From Chloroflexota bacterium (lineage in GTDB: Bacteria; Chloroflexota; Limnocylindria; Limnocylindrales; CSP1-4): a stretch of 18,166 nt of DNA. A model generated the notes under the pieces. That model saw only the letters and a list, made by a program, of their open reading frames with translations. It was not told the origin of the DNA and ran no database searches. The position numbers and the translations under genes are program-made. How positions within the stretch are numbered: the stretch's first letter is position 1; the number at the start of each line of letters is the position of its first letter. This document shows, one piece after another, positions 6,543-14,011 of this stretch. The stretch lies in contig JAJYGO010000486.1 in assembly GCA_021785115.1 (NCBI GenBank), positions 1 through 18,166 of the forward strand. The letters run 5' to 3'.

Positions 6543-7327
6543 GGGGAGGCCGGCCGGTCCGCCTCCGCGGCGACGTCAACTCGCCGTGGGACGAGAGCTG
6601 GGTCCCGCCGCAGGCCCCGCCGGTGCAGCACGAACCGCGCCACCACGCCCAGCGTCCCGAACCCGTAGCGCACCGAGCGGCGGAACCCCACCGACGATGC
6701 CTCGCGGAAGTAGCGGGTGGGCACCGCGACCTCGGTGATGCGGAACCCCGCCGCCACCACCTGCGCCACGAACTCCTGGTCGAAGACGAAGTCGTCGCTG
6801 TTGCGCTCCCACGCCACCGCCCGCAGGAGGCGTGCCGAGTACGCCCGGAACCCGGTGTGGTACTCGGAGAGGTGCAGCCCGAACGCGAGGTTCTCCAGGT
6901 CGGTCAGGAAGTGGTTGGCCAGCCACTTCCAGGGCGGCATGCCCCCCGCCAGCGGATCGCCCAGGAAGCGCGAGCCCAGCACCATGTCCGCCCGGCCCTC
7001 CAGGATCGGGGCGATCACCGCCGGGATGCGGGTCGGGTCGTACTGGTAGTCGGGGTGGACCATCACCACCACGTCGGCGCCCGCCGCCAGCGCCTCGCGG
7101 TAGCACGTCTTCTGGTTGCCGCCGTACCCGCGGTTCTGGGGGTGGACCACCACGTCCAGGCCCAGGCGCTGCGCGATCTCCACGGTCTCGTCGCGCGACA
7201 CGTCGTCGACCAGGATGATCCGGTCCACCACGTCGCGCGGGATGTCGTGGTAGGTGCGCTCGAGGGTCTTCGCGGCGTTGTACGCCGGCATGACGACGAT
7301 GACCAAGGGGTTACCGTTCCTGCACAC
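6539..7327 (-). CDS. GT2 family glycosyltransferase, polyprenyl-phosphate sugar transferase type
   Basis: 262 residues from GTG 7327; a TTG at 7306 would give 255 residues beginning MVIVVMPAYN, and AGGA (7321-7318) eleven bases before it makes this a real alternative. A much longer open frame runs further upstream but crosses the divergent gene and is not credible. GT-A signs: IVVMPAYNAAKTLERTY, IILVDDVSRDET, NRGYGGNQKTCYREAL, then VVMVHPDYQYDP in place of the DXD loop, then LGSRFLGD and LSEYHTGFRAYSARLL. It has no transmembrane segment, so it works on the cytoplasmic face. The pattern matches the dolichol-phosphate-mannose synthase-like branch that charges polyprenyl phosphate. First gene of operon A, followed by the UPF0104 and GT-C genes. 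Confidence 0.83.
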   Translation of the reverse strand: MCRNGNPLVIVVMPAYNAAKTLERTYHDIPRDVVDRIILVDDVSRDETVEIAQRLGLDVVVHPQNRGYGGNQKTCYREALAAGADVVVMVHPDYQYDPTRIPAVIAPILEGRADMVLGSRFLGDPLAGGMPPWKWLANHFLTDLENLAFGLHLSEYHTGFRAYSARLLRAVAWERNSDDFVFDQEFVAQVVAAGFRITEVAVPTRYFREASSVGFRRSVRYGFGTLGVVARFVLHRRGLRRDPALVPRRVDVAAEADRPASP

Positions 7328-7402
7328 GGGAGAATGAGCGCATCCTACCGGAGGACTCCCCGATAGGTCGGGAACAAAGGAGCCGACGCGGGTGACATCG
7401 CG

Positions 7403-9178
7403 GTGACGGACCGAGCGGGTACGCGCACGCCGGTCCGCACGAGCACGCCGCGTGCCCGGACGAGGGTGGCCATGGCCTCGTGGCTTCGAGGACATGAGTT
7501 CTCCCTCGCATTCGCTGGGGCGGCCGCGGTCGCCTGGTGCGTCCTCCTCTACATGGGTCGCGGCCTCACGTTCTGGAGTGACGAGTGGGCGTTCATCGAC
7601 CAGCGCTCGCTCGGGTCGATCAACAGCCTCATGCTGCCGCACAACGAGCACTGGTCTACTCTCGCGATCATCGCCTACCGCGGGCTGTTCGGCATCGTGG
7701 GACTGCGCACGTACGTCCCGTCTCTTGCCCTGCTGCTGGCCCTCCACGTCCTCGTCGCAACTGCCGTATTCCGGCTGCTGCTCGGGTCCAGTGGGCCGTG
7801 GATTGCGCTCGGCGGGGGAGTCCTGGTCCTCTTCCTCGGCAGCGGGTTTGAGAACCTCCTCTGGGCGTTCCAGATCGGCTTCGTGGGTGCCGACGCTGCG
7901 GGCCTTTGGGCGCTCGTCCTTGTCACCGGTACCCCGGGCGCCCGGCAGTATGCGGGCGCCGCACTGCTCCTCACCGCTGGCCTCGCGACGGCCGGGGTGG
8001 CGCTCTTCTTCCTCGTCTACGTGGGCGTGGAGCTGCTGCTCGACTCGCACCGCCGGCGTGGGCTTGTCTATCTCGCGCTGCCAGTCGGCGCGTATATCGC
8101 GTGGTTCCTGGTCTGGGGCCGCCTCGGCATCGATGCGTACGGTCGCCCGTTCACCGTTGACGCGCTCATGCGACTCCCGGCGTTCGTGACCAGCGGGCTG
8201 GGGGTCGGTCTGGGAGCTGCCACGGGCCTCCCGGACGGCGCCGTCCTGGCGCTGCTGGTGCTTTCCATCACCATAGGGGCATGGCGGATCCGCGATGGCC
8301 ACCCCGTGCCAGCGCGTGTCATCGGCGCCATGGCCGCGCTCATCGCAGAGTACGCACTGATCGGACTCGTCCGCGGCCAGCTCGGTGACTGGGCCGCCGT
8401 TTACCCCCGTTACACGTACGAGGCAGCGATCATCGCACTGGTGGGGGTCGCTGCCTGGATCGGGCGACCGGCACTGGCGTCCGCACCGCGCCTGCGCCGA
8501 GTGGCCGTGCTGGCCGGCGGCCTGCTGTTCGAACTGCTGTTGATCGTGAACCTGGAGTGGCTGCCCGCGGGCCGCAGCCTCTTTCTCGATCGTGCGGGGC
8601 TAACCCGCGGGCTGGTCACCGTGGCGCTCGAGTACGCACACGCGCCTGGCGTGAACCCAGATCATTCGCTGGCCTTGATCCCCTCGCCGGCCCGGGTCCG
8701 CCAGCTCGTCGAGACGTATGGCGATCCCCGGCGGGACGCGCTGGTCGGAGGGTCGATTCCTCCCATCACGGCCTCCGAGATGGATCGTGCCCTTGTCAAA
8801 CTGGCCGACCCGAGCCTGGCTCGGGTTTCCGCCCCGCCGTCGTTCCACGGCACACCGCCGTCGGTCATCAGCGCCACCGGCGCTGCCATCGGCAACGCTC
8901 CCGGATGCGACACCATCGATGCCCGGTCAGCCGGAGCGACGGTCGATCTGGCCGTCGGTGCCGCGGCGTATCTGCGCAGCGGGGTATCGGGCACCATCCG
9001 GATCGGCGTGGGATACGCCCTGTCACCCCCCACACCAGACGCTGCATCGGAAGCCGTCACTTCTGGCCGGTGGTACCGCATGCAACTCCCGGAACTCGGT
9101 GGCCGTGACGTGTGGCAACTTGGGGTATGGCTGCAGGGCGGGACATCGCTCGACGTGTGCACGGACGGTCCGAGGTGA
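7403..9178 (+). CDS. Large GT-C-like membrane protein with extracytoplasmic C-terminal domain
   Basis: 591 residues from GTG 7403; an in-frame ATG at 7472 would remove a basic 23-residue N-tail. The first membrane segment (about 34-51) is followed by the loop GRGLTFWSDEWAFIDQ with Asp60-Glu61, typical of GT39/GT-C first-loop acidic motifs. Around ten more hydrophobic segments run to about residue 385. The last 200 residues are soluble and end in a strand-rich segment (SGTIRIGVGYALS, WYRMQLPEL, VWQLGVWLQGG) with two Cys. This tail is unusual for the family and may be a sugar- or wall-binding domain. The stop overlaps the next gene (GTGA), so the pair is co-translated. Substrate unknown. The 75-base gap to the divergent GT2 gene must hold both promoters; I see only AAGGAG at 7378-7383. 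Confidence 0.7.
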   Translation: MTDRAGTRTPVRTSTPRARTRVAMASWLRGHEFSLAFAGAAAVAWCVLLYMGRGLTFWSDEWAFIDQRSLGSINSLMLPHNEHWSTLAIIAYRGLFGIVGLRTYVPSLALLLALHVLVATAVFRLLLGSSGPWIALGGGVLVLFLGSGFENLLWAFQIGFVGADAAGLWALVLVTGTPGARQYAGAALLLTAGLATAGVALFFLVYVGVELLLDSHRRRGLVYLALPVGAYIAWFLVWGRLGIDAYGRPFTVDALMRLPAFVTSGLGVGLGAATGLPDGAVLALLVLSITIGAWRIRDGHPVPARVIGAMAALIAEYALIGLVRGQLGDWAAVYPRYTYEAAIIALVGVAAWIGRPALASAPRLRRVAVLAGGLLFELLLIVNLEWLPAGRSLFLDRAGLTRGLVTVALEYAHAPGVNPDHSLALIPSPARVRQLVETYGDPRRDALVGGSIPPITASEMDRALVKLADPSLARVSAPPSFHGTPPSVISATGAAIGNAPGCDTIDARSAGATVDLAVGAAAYLRSGVSGTIRIGVGYALSPPTPDAASEAVTSGRWYRMQLPELGGRDVWQLGVWLQGGTSLDVCTDGPR

Positions 9179-10479
9179 ACCGCTCGCGGTGGCCGCTCGC
9201 CGGCATCCTGGTCGCGGGCGGTCTGATCGCGATCGCGGTCCGGGTCGCCCTGCTCCCTACCGCTGGGTTCCGGCCTGACCTCGACCAGTTCGTGTTGTGG
9301 GCGCACGACATCGCCACCGGGGGCCTCGGCGACGTGTACCGCCAGAACCTCTCGTTTCCCCCAGTCATGGCGTACGTCTTGGCCGGGCTGGGTGTTCTCG
9401 ATCCTGCGTTCCGCACGGCGACGACCGCCGCCGACCCCGCGGTGCGAGTGCTGATGAAGCTGCCGGCCACGCTCGCCGACGCTGGGCTGGCGGCCGGGGT
9501 GGCGTGGAGCCTTCGCAGCCGACCCGGCTGGGCCGTCGTCGGGGCGCTCGGCATCCTGCTGCATCCGGCGGTGCTGTACCTGAGCGCGTGGTGGGGCCAG
9601 TTCGAGTCGATCTACCTCCTGTCGGCCCTCATCGCCTACCTGCTCGCGGTCTCGGGTCGGCCGATCCCCGCCGGCGTGGCGCTCGCGATCAGCCTCATGA
9701 CCAAGCCGCAGGCCTTGCCGTTCCTCGTCCCCTTCGCCGCCTGGGTGCTGGGCCGGCACGGCGTACGCACCGCCGTCGCGACCGCGCTCGCCGGGGCGGT
9801 CACCGTCGGCCTGCTGTGGCTCCCGTTCATCGCCGCTGGCGGCCCGCTCGACTACCTGCACAACCTCGCCAAGTACCAGGGCGAGACGTTCTCCGTGGTC
9901 TCCCTGCGAGCCTGGAACGTGTGGTGGCTGCTCCAGGAGCAGATCAGTGGCGGGTTCATCAGCGATGCGAGCCGCATCGCCGGGCCGGTGACACTCCGCT
10001 GGATCGGCCTCGCGATGGCGGGGCTCGGGGAGGCGCTGGTCTTCCTCGCGGTGCTGCGCCGCCCGACCGCTCGCGGACTGGCCCTCGGCCTGGCGTGCGC
10101 GACCCTGGTCGCGTTCTCGCTCCTCACCACCATGCACGAGCGATACGCCTACGGGGCAGTGGTCTTTCTGGCCCTGTTGCTCCCGGAGCGCGGGCCGCGC
10201 CTGGCCTGGCTCGCCTTCGGCATCCTCTTCACGCTCAACCTCGTGGCGGCGATCCCGGCCACTCAGGAGCTCGCGTCGATCCCGGTCGGTGGGGCGCCGG
10301 GGATCGCCGGCTCGCTCGGCATGCTCGCGCTGACCGCGGCCTGCGTGTGGCTGCTGCTCCGCGAGCCGCCGGTCGGCGCGGCGGGCAGGTCGAAGGGTGC
10401 AGTGCCGCGTGACCCGGTCCGCCTGCCCAGCCAGGCCGCGACCGGGATCAATTCCATGGGCAGGTTACCCAGCGAGTAG
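9175..10479 (+). CDS. ALG6/ALG8-like GT-C mannosyltransferase-type membrane protein
   Basis: 434 residues from GTG 9175, chosen because it overlaps the previous stop as GTGA; a 21-residue longer frame starts at 9112 inside the upstream gene. After the first membrane segment (8-27) the loop reads FRPDLDQFVLWAHDI with the D-x-D pair Asp35/Asp37. Further family marks are LFPPVM-like SFPPVMAYV, LSAWWGQFESIYLL, LMTKPQALPFLVPF and the late TMHERYAYG (His321-Glu322-Arg323-Tyr324). WGQ, K-Q and MHERY phrases are hallmarks of the ALG6/ALG8 and bacterial DUF2029-type GT-C enzymes, which use polyprenyl-phosphate sugars outside the membrane. The last 32 residues after the final membrane segment are low-complexity and lie in the region that overlaps the convergent gene. 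Confidence 0.8.
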   Translation: MNRSRWPLAGILVAGGLIAIAVRVALLPTAGFRPDLDQFVLWAHDIATGGLGDVYRQNLSFPPVMAYVLAGLGVLDPAFRTATTAADPAVRVLMKLPATLADAGLAAGVAWSLRSRPGWAVVGALGILLHPAVLYLSAWWGQFESIYLLSALIAYLLAVSGRPIPAGVALAISLMTKPQALPFLVPFAAWVLGRHGVRTAVATALAGAVTVGLLWLPFIAAGGPLDYLHNLAKYQGETFSVVSLRAWNVWWLLQEQISGGFISDASRIAGPVTLRWIGLAMAGLGEALVFLAVLRRPTARGLALGLACATLVAFSLLTTMHERYAYGAVVFLALLLPERGPRLAWLAFGILFTLNLVAAIPATQELASIPVGGAPGIAGSLGMLALTAACVWLLLREPPVGAAGRSKGAVPRDPVRLPSQAATGINSMGRLPSE

Positions 10480-11180
10480 TACCAGGCGGCGGACGAATTG
10501 CGCATCACGCTCGGATAGTCCAGCCACAGGCCAAGCAGCGGCAGGTTCGCCAGGCCGAACACGACTGCCGTGATCCACCAGCAGCGCCTGCGCACGCCGA
10601 TGAACACCAGCGGCAGCAGCGATGGCTTCATCAGCACGAGGACCGACGGCCAGGCCCACAGCAGTCCCGCCGCGACGAAGGCCGTGACCCACATGTCGGA
10701 GTTGCCGTAGATCGTCTCGGAGATCGTTTTGGGAAAGAACACGAGGAACGCAAGCAGGGGCCACGACCATGGCGCTGGCCGAAGCCGCCACACCACGTAT
10801 GCGACGACCGCGATCGGCACCACCCACCAGAGCCAGAACGGCAGCCAGTGGAACGGGACGAACAGGAACAGGGCCAGCGGCGGGTACAGCACGTCGACCT
10901 CGGTCCGCACGACGTACGGCCCATTGAGCTGGTGCGCCAGGTACATCTGGCCGGTCTCGAGCCAGCGGTCGCCCACCGACTTGTAGAACGGGAAATCAAG
11001 CCCGATCGCGTGCTGCTGGTCGATGTAGTTCCACAGGTACGCGAACTCCCAGGCGGCCAGCGCGAGGAAGATGCCAGTGGTGACGAGGACGAACCGCCGT
11101 CGGCCGACCTGGCCTGGCATCGGAAGGCGCGACATTGCTGTGTGCAGCCGTCGCGACGCCGCCTCGGCCATATCGCTCAC
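10263..11180 (-). CDS. Short GT87-like (DUF2029) membrane glycosyltransferase
   Basis: 305 residues from GTG 11180, which overlaps the GT2 stop as GTGA; ATG 11171 is a three-codon shorter alternative. It has about seven hydrophobic segments. The first loop carries GLDFPFYKSVGDRWLETGQMY with Asp62, then VLYPPLALFLFVPF (YPP at 99-101), IYGNSDMWVTAFVAAGLL and LMKPSLLPLVFIGVRRR. These are GT87/DUF2029 features: acidic first loop, YPP, N-x-D before a helix and the Lys-Pro of the LKP segment. At 305 residues it is shorter than usual (about 400), so some C-terminal helices are missing. The last 60 or so residues are Ser/Pro/Ala-rich and antisense to the + strand gene ending at 10479, with a 217-base tail-to-tail overlap. 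Last gene of operon B. Confidence 0.72.
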   Translation of the reverse strand: MSDMAEAASRRLHTAMSRLPMPGQVGRRRFVLVTTGIFLALAAWEFAYLWNYIDQQHAIGLDFPFYKSVGDRWLETGQMYLAHQLNGPYVVRTEVDVLYPPLALFLFVPFHWLPFWLWWVVPIAVVAYVVWRLRPAPWSWPLLAFLVFFPKTISETIYGNSDMWVTAFVAAGLLWAWPSVLVLMKPSLLPLVFIGVRRRCWWITAVVFGLANLPLLGLWLDYPSVMRNSSAAWYYSLGNLPMELIPVAAWLGRRTGSRGTAPFDLPAAPTGGSRSSSHTQAAVSASMPSEPAIPGAPPTGIDASS

Positions 11181-11941
11181 CCGGCACCCCTGTGGGGCCT
11201 TCGGCCTCGTCGAGGCGCGAGCCGACCGCGGAACGCGACCAGGTACCAGCGCAGGTAGTGCGGCAGCCAGGCCCGCAACCGGAAATGGCTCTCGCCGGCC
11301 GTGCGGTCGCGCCACGTGGTCGGCACTTCCGCGAGCGGGCGGCCGGCCAGCGTCGCCTTCACGCACAGCTCCAGTGCCAGTTCGAACCCCGCCTGGCTCT
11401 CGATCGTGACCGAGTCGAGGAACGCCCGAGAGTACAGCTTGAAGTTGCTGGTCGGGTCGTGAATGGGGACGCCCGCGAACCAGTGCAGCGAGAGCCCGGC
11501 AGTCCGGCTCAGGGTGCGCTTGAGCAGCGGCCCTCCGACCTGTCGGCCCCCTCGCATGTATCGGCTCGCCGCGACCACGTCGGCGCCAAGGCCCGCCAGG
11601 CGGACCATGGGCTCGACGTCCCGGGGATCGTCCGAGCCGTCGGCCATCGTGATGAGGACGTACTCGCCGCGCGAGGCCGCGATCCCGGCCTTCATCGCGT
11701 TGAGGACACCTCGGCCCAAGTCGTTGCGAACGAGGCTGACCTCTGGCAACTCGTCCGCCAGTGCGCGCACCGGCGGCACCGTCGTATCGGCTTCGAAATC
11801 GTAGACGACGAGGATCTCGTGCGGGGTGTGCAGGTTCGCGTTGAGCGCACGCACCACGGGCACGACCCGCGCGCCTTCGTTGTAGACCGGCATCACGACC
11901 GACAGCACGGGCGCCAGCTCGTCGGCCACAGGAGCGATCAC
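11177..11941 (-). CDS. GT2 glycosyltransferase, DPM1-like
   Basis: 254 residues from GTG 11941, which overlaps the UPF0104 stop as GTGA. A longer frame upstream is shadow. GT-A features: LSVVMPVYNEGARVVPVV, ILVVYDFEADTT, RNDLGRGVLNAMKAGIAASRGEYVLI, then MADGSDDPRDVEPMV (the metal-binding Asp loop), AASRYMRGG and HDPTSNFKLYSRAFL. The ADGSDDP loop and the N-A-M-K-A-G helix are typical of dolichol-phosphate mannosyltransferase-type enzymes that make polyprenyl-phosphate sugars. There are no membrane anchors of its own, so the UPF0104 protein encoded directly upstream may supply the membrane part. The basic C-terminal tail (RGRLAPRRGRRPHRG) could touch the membrane surface. Part of operon B. Confidence 0.85.
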   Translation of the reverse strand: MIAPVADELAPVLSVVMPVYNEGARVVPVVRALNANLHTPHEILVVYDFEADTTVPPVRALADELPEVSLVRNDLGRGVLNAMKAGIAASRGEYVLITMADGSDDPRDVEPMVRLAGLGADVVAASRYMRGGRQVGGPLLKRTLSRTAGLSLHWFAGVPIHDPTSNFKLYSRAFLDSVTIESQAGFELALELCVKATLAGRPLAEVPTTWRDRTAGESHFRLRAWLPHYLRWYLVAFRGRLAPRRGRRPHRGAG

Positions 11942-12990
11942 TCCAGCACCGCCACCTGCTCCTGGCGCAACGCACGCGCCCCGCTCGACAGCGATGCCAC
12001 CCCCAGGCCGGACGCGGCCAGGGCGATCGCCCCACCGAGCGCCGACGGGGCCACGGTCATGACATGCGCCAGCACCGCGAGCGAGAACGCCTCGGACGCC
12101 GGGACACCCAGCGCGGTCGCCGTTCCGACCGCGGCGAGCTCGAACGTACCTACGTACCCAGGGGCGGAGGGCAGCGCCGTTCCGAGCACGGTCACCGCGG
12201 CGATCAGCAGTGTCACCGCGGGCGAGAGCGCCAGGCCCAGTGACTGCCCAACGAGCCAGAACGTGACGGCATCCAGCAGCCAGCAGGCACTGCTGATCAC
12301 CAGCGCGAGGCCCGCCGCAGGCCGCTCGCTCGCGGCGTCGGCGCCGGCGGCCACGAACCGAACGAACCGCACCGAGCCCGCGATCGCACGCGACGGCAGC
12401 CGGCGCTCGACCCGCTCCAGCAGGCGACCAACCCACGCGAGTCCCCCGACCAGGAGCCCCGCCACCACGACGATCCCGGCCAGGGACGCGAGCCCGGCGG
12501 CCTGCGTGAGCCACGCCGGGGCCCCCAGCGCGTACGCAGCGGCAAACGCGAGGACCGCCAGGCTGGCGGTGTCGAGGACCCGTTCCAGCACCACGGTGCC
12601 CAGGACGATCCCGGAGTCCAGGCTCCCGGCGCGGGCGGCGAGGAACGCCCGGATCGGCTCTCCCAGCCGAGCCGGGAGGACCGCGTTGCCCAGGTAGCCG
12701 ATCAGCAGTATCGGGAGCAGGGTTGGCAGGCGGATCGGCTCGGGGACATGCGCGATGGCAAGCAGGGCGCGCCAGCGGATGGTCCGCAGCACTAGTTGCA
12801 GCGCGATCACGCCGAGGATCAGAACCAGCGGCGCCAGTGCGGCATGCTGCAGCTGGGTGGCCGCGTTGGCGAGGTTGACGCCCCGCAGCGCGACCCACAG
12901 CGCCGCGACGCTGACGAAGACCCCGAGCGGCGCGGTGAGGAGGCGCCGCAGCCGCAGGCCGGACCCGCCGGCCTCATCGAACGCGGCCAT
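11938..12990 (-). CDS. UPF0104 / LPG-synthase-TM membrane protein, second copy
   Basis: 350 residues from ATG 12990, chosen because it shares one base with the stop of the epimerase gene (TGATG); a 12-codon longer frame lies inside that gene. The LPG_synthase_TM signature appears as RTIRWRALL, GNAVLPARLGEPIRAFLAAR, VVLERVLDTASLA and ALPSAPGYVGTFELAAVG. It is a clear paralogue of the protein at 5538-6542 by motif order and neighbourhood (each sits beside a GT2), although their loops differ. Expected in the inner membrane with eight or so helices. A flippase-like or donor-handling role for lipid-linked sugar is inferred from MprF and from AglD, where a GT2 domain and a membrane domain are fused. 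Confidence 0.85.
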   Translation of the reverse strand: MAAFDEAGGSGLRLRRLLTAPLGVFVSVAALWVALRGVNLANAATQLQHAALAPLVLILGVIALQLVLRTIRWRALLAIAHVPEPIRLPTLLPILLIGYLGNAVLPARLGEPIRAFLAARAGSLDSGIVLGTVVLERVLDTASLAVLAFAAAYALGAPAWLTQAAGLASLAGIVVVAGLLVGGLAWVGRLLERVERRLPSRAIAGSVRFVRFVAAGADAASERPAAGLALVISSACWLLDAVTFWLVGQSLGLALSPAVTLLIAAVTVLGTALPSAPGYVGTFELAAVGTATALGVPASEAFSLAVLAHVMTVAPSALGGAIALAASGLGVASLSSGARALRQEQVAVLE

Positions 12991-14009
12991 CAGATCCGCC
13001 CGGCCACCAGTTCGGCCCGGATCCACGGGATCACTTCGTCGAGCATCTCGTCGAGCGTGGTGGTGGCCTCGAAGCCCAACACTTCGCGCGCCTTGCGCAC
13101 GTCCGGGACGCGCATCTGCACGTCGTGCTCGAACGGTGGGTCGCTGACGTAGCGGAACGGCCGGTTGCCGTTGACCTTGCGCCAGATCGTCTGCGCCAGC
13201 TCCAGCACCGTAGTGCTCTGCGCGGTCGAGAGGTTGAAATCCTGGTGCAATGCGGCGGGCGATTCCATCGCCAGTCGGATCCCGTGCGCCAGGTCCCCGC
13301 CATAGGTGTAGTGGCGCACCTGATTCCCCTCACCCAGGATGTGCAGGGGGTCCTGACCACGGAGTACCTTCTGCACAAGATCCGGCACGACGTGGCTCAG
13401 GGCGAGCTTCACGTTGCCGCTCATGACCTCGGCGTCGCGGACCGCGCGCCGCTCGCCGATCCCCACGCAGTTGAACGGCCGCAGGATCGTGAAAGGCAGC
13501 CCGTACTGCTCCCAGGCGCCCTTCGCGAAGTACTCGCTCGCGAGCTTCTGGAAGCCGTAGGTGGAGCGGGGCGGGGGGCTGGTCAGCTGGGCGCCCTCGG
13601 GTGTCGGGAAAACCGTGGCCGACTCGAACACCATGGAGCTCGAGATCACCACGATCCGTTCCAGCCGTCCGTCGCGGCGGGCGGCCAGCGCCGCGTCGAA
13701 CGTGGAGGCGAGGATCCGCTCGTTCTCGGCAAGCAGGTCGTAGGCGAACTCGTGGAAGTAGCTGATCCCCCCGATCATGGCCGCCGCGGCCACCACCTCG
13801 TCCACGTCCGAGGCGAGCTCGCGCAGGTGCCCCACGTCCTTCGCATCGCCGCAGACGAACCGATACCGCGGGTGGCCGTCGTAGCTCTTGGCTGTAGGAC
13901 CGTACTTGGAGAAGTCGTCGAGCCCCACCACCTCGTGTCCGGCGTCGAGCAGCTCAGCGACCAGGTACCCCGCGATGAACCCGGCCGCGCCGGTGACGAG
14001 GATCTTCAC
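12990..14009 (-). CDS. NAD-dependent nucleotide-sugar epimerase/dehydratase (extended SDR)
   Basis: 339 residues from GTG 14009; two bases separate it from the dehydrogenase stop. The N-terminal Rossmann motif is MKILVTGAAGFIAGYL, G-x-x-G-x-x-A with Ala13 where most family members have Gly. The catalytic pair Tyr151 and Lys155 is in STYGFQK, preceded by VVISSSMVFES supplying the Ser. NRILRPF-like FTILRPFNCVG and QVRHYTYGGDLAHG are standard extended-SDR substrate-side features. Members include UDP-glucose and UDP-glucuronate 4-epimerases and 4,6-dehydratases; the segment MIGGISYFHEFAYDLLAENERI does not tell me which. Lying directly behind a nucleotide-sugar dehydrogenase, it may act on the resulting UDP-uronic acid. 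Second gene of operon B. Confidence 0.85.
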   Translation of the reverse strand: MKILVTGAAGFIAGYLVAELLDAGHEVVGLDDFSKYGPTAKSYDGHPRYRFVCGDAKDVGHLRELASDVDEVVAAAAMIGGISYFHEFAYDLLAENERILASTFDAALAARRDGRLERIVVISSSMVFESATVFPTPEGAQLTSPPPRSTYGFQKLASEYFAKGAWEQYGLPFTILRPFNCVGIGERRAVRDAEVMSGNVKLALSHVVPDLVQKVLRGQDPLHILGEGNQVRHYTYGGDLAHGIRLAMESPAALHQDFNLSTAQSTTVLELAQTIWRKVNGNRPFRYVSDPPFEHDVQMRVPDVRKAREVLGFEATTTLDEMLDEVIPWIRAELVAGRI

Positions 14010-14011
14010 CC

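Noticed and set aside
8662..10137. 491-residue minus-strand open frame antisense to the two plus-strand membrane genes
   Set aside because: Composition is charged and low-complexity with no motif, while the plus strand shows D-x-D and MHERY motifs and membrane helices.
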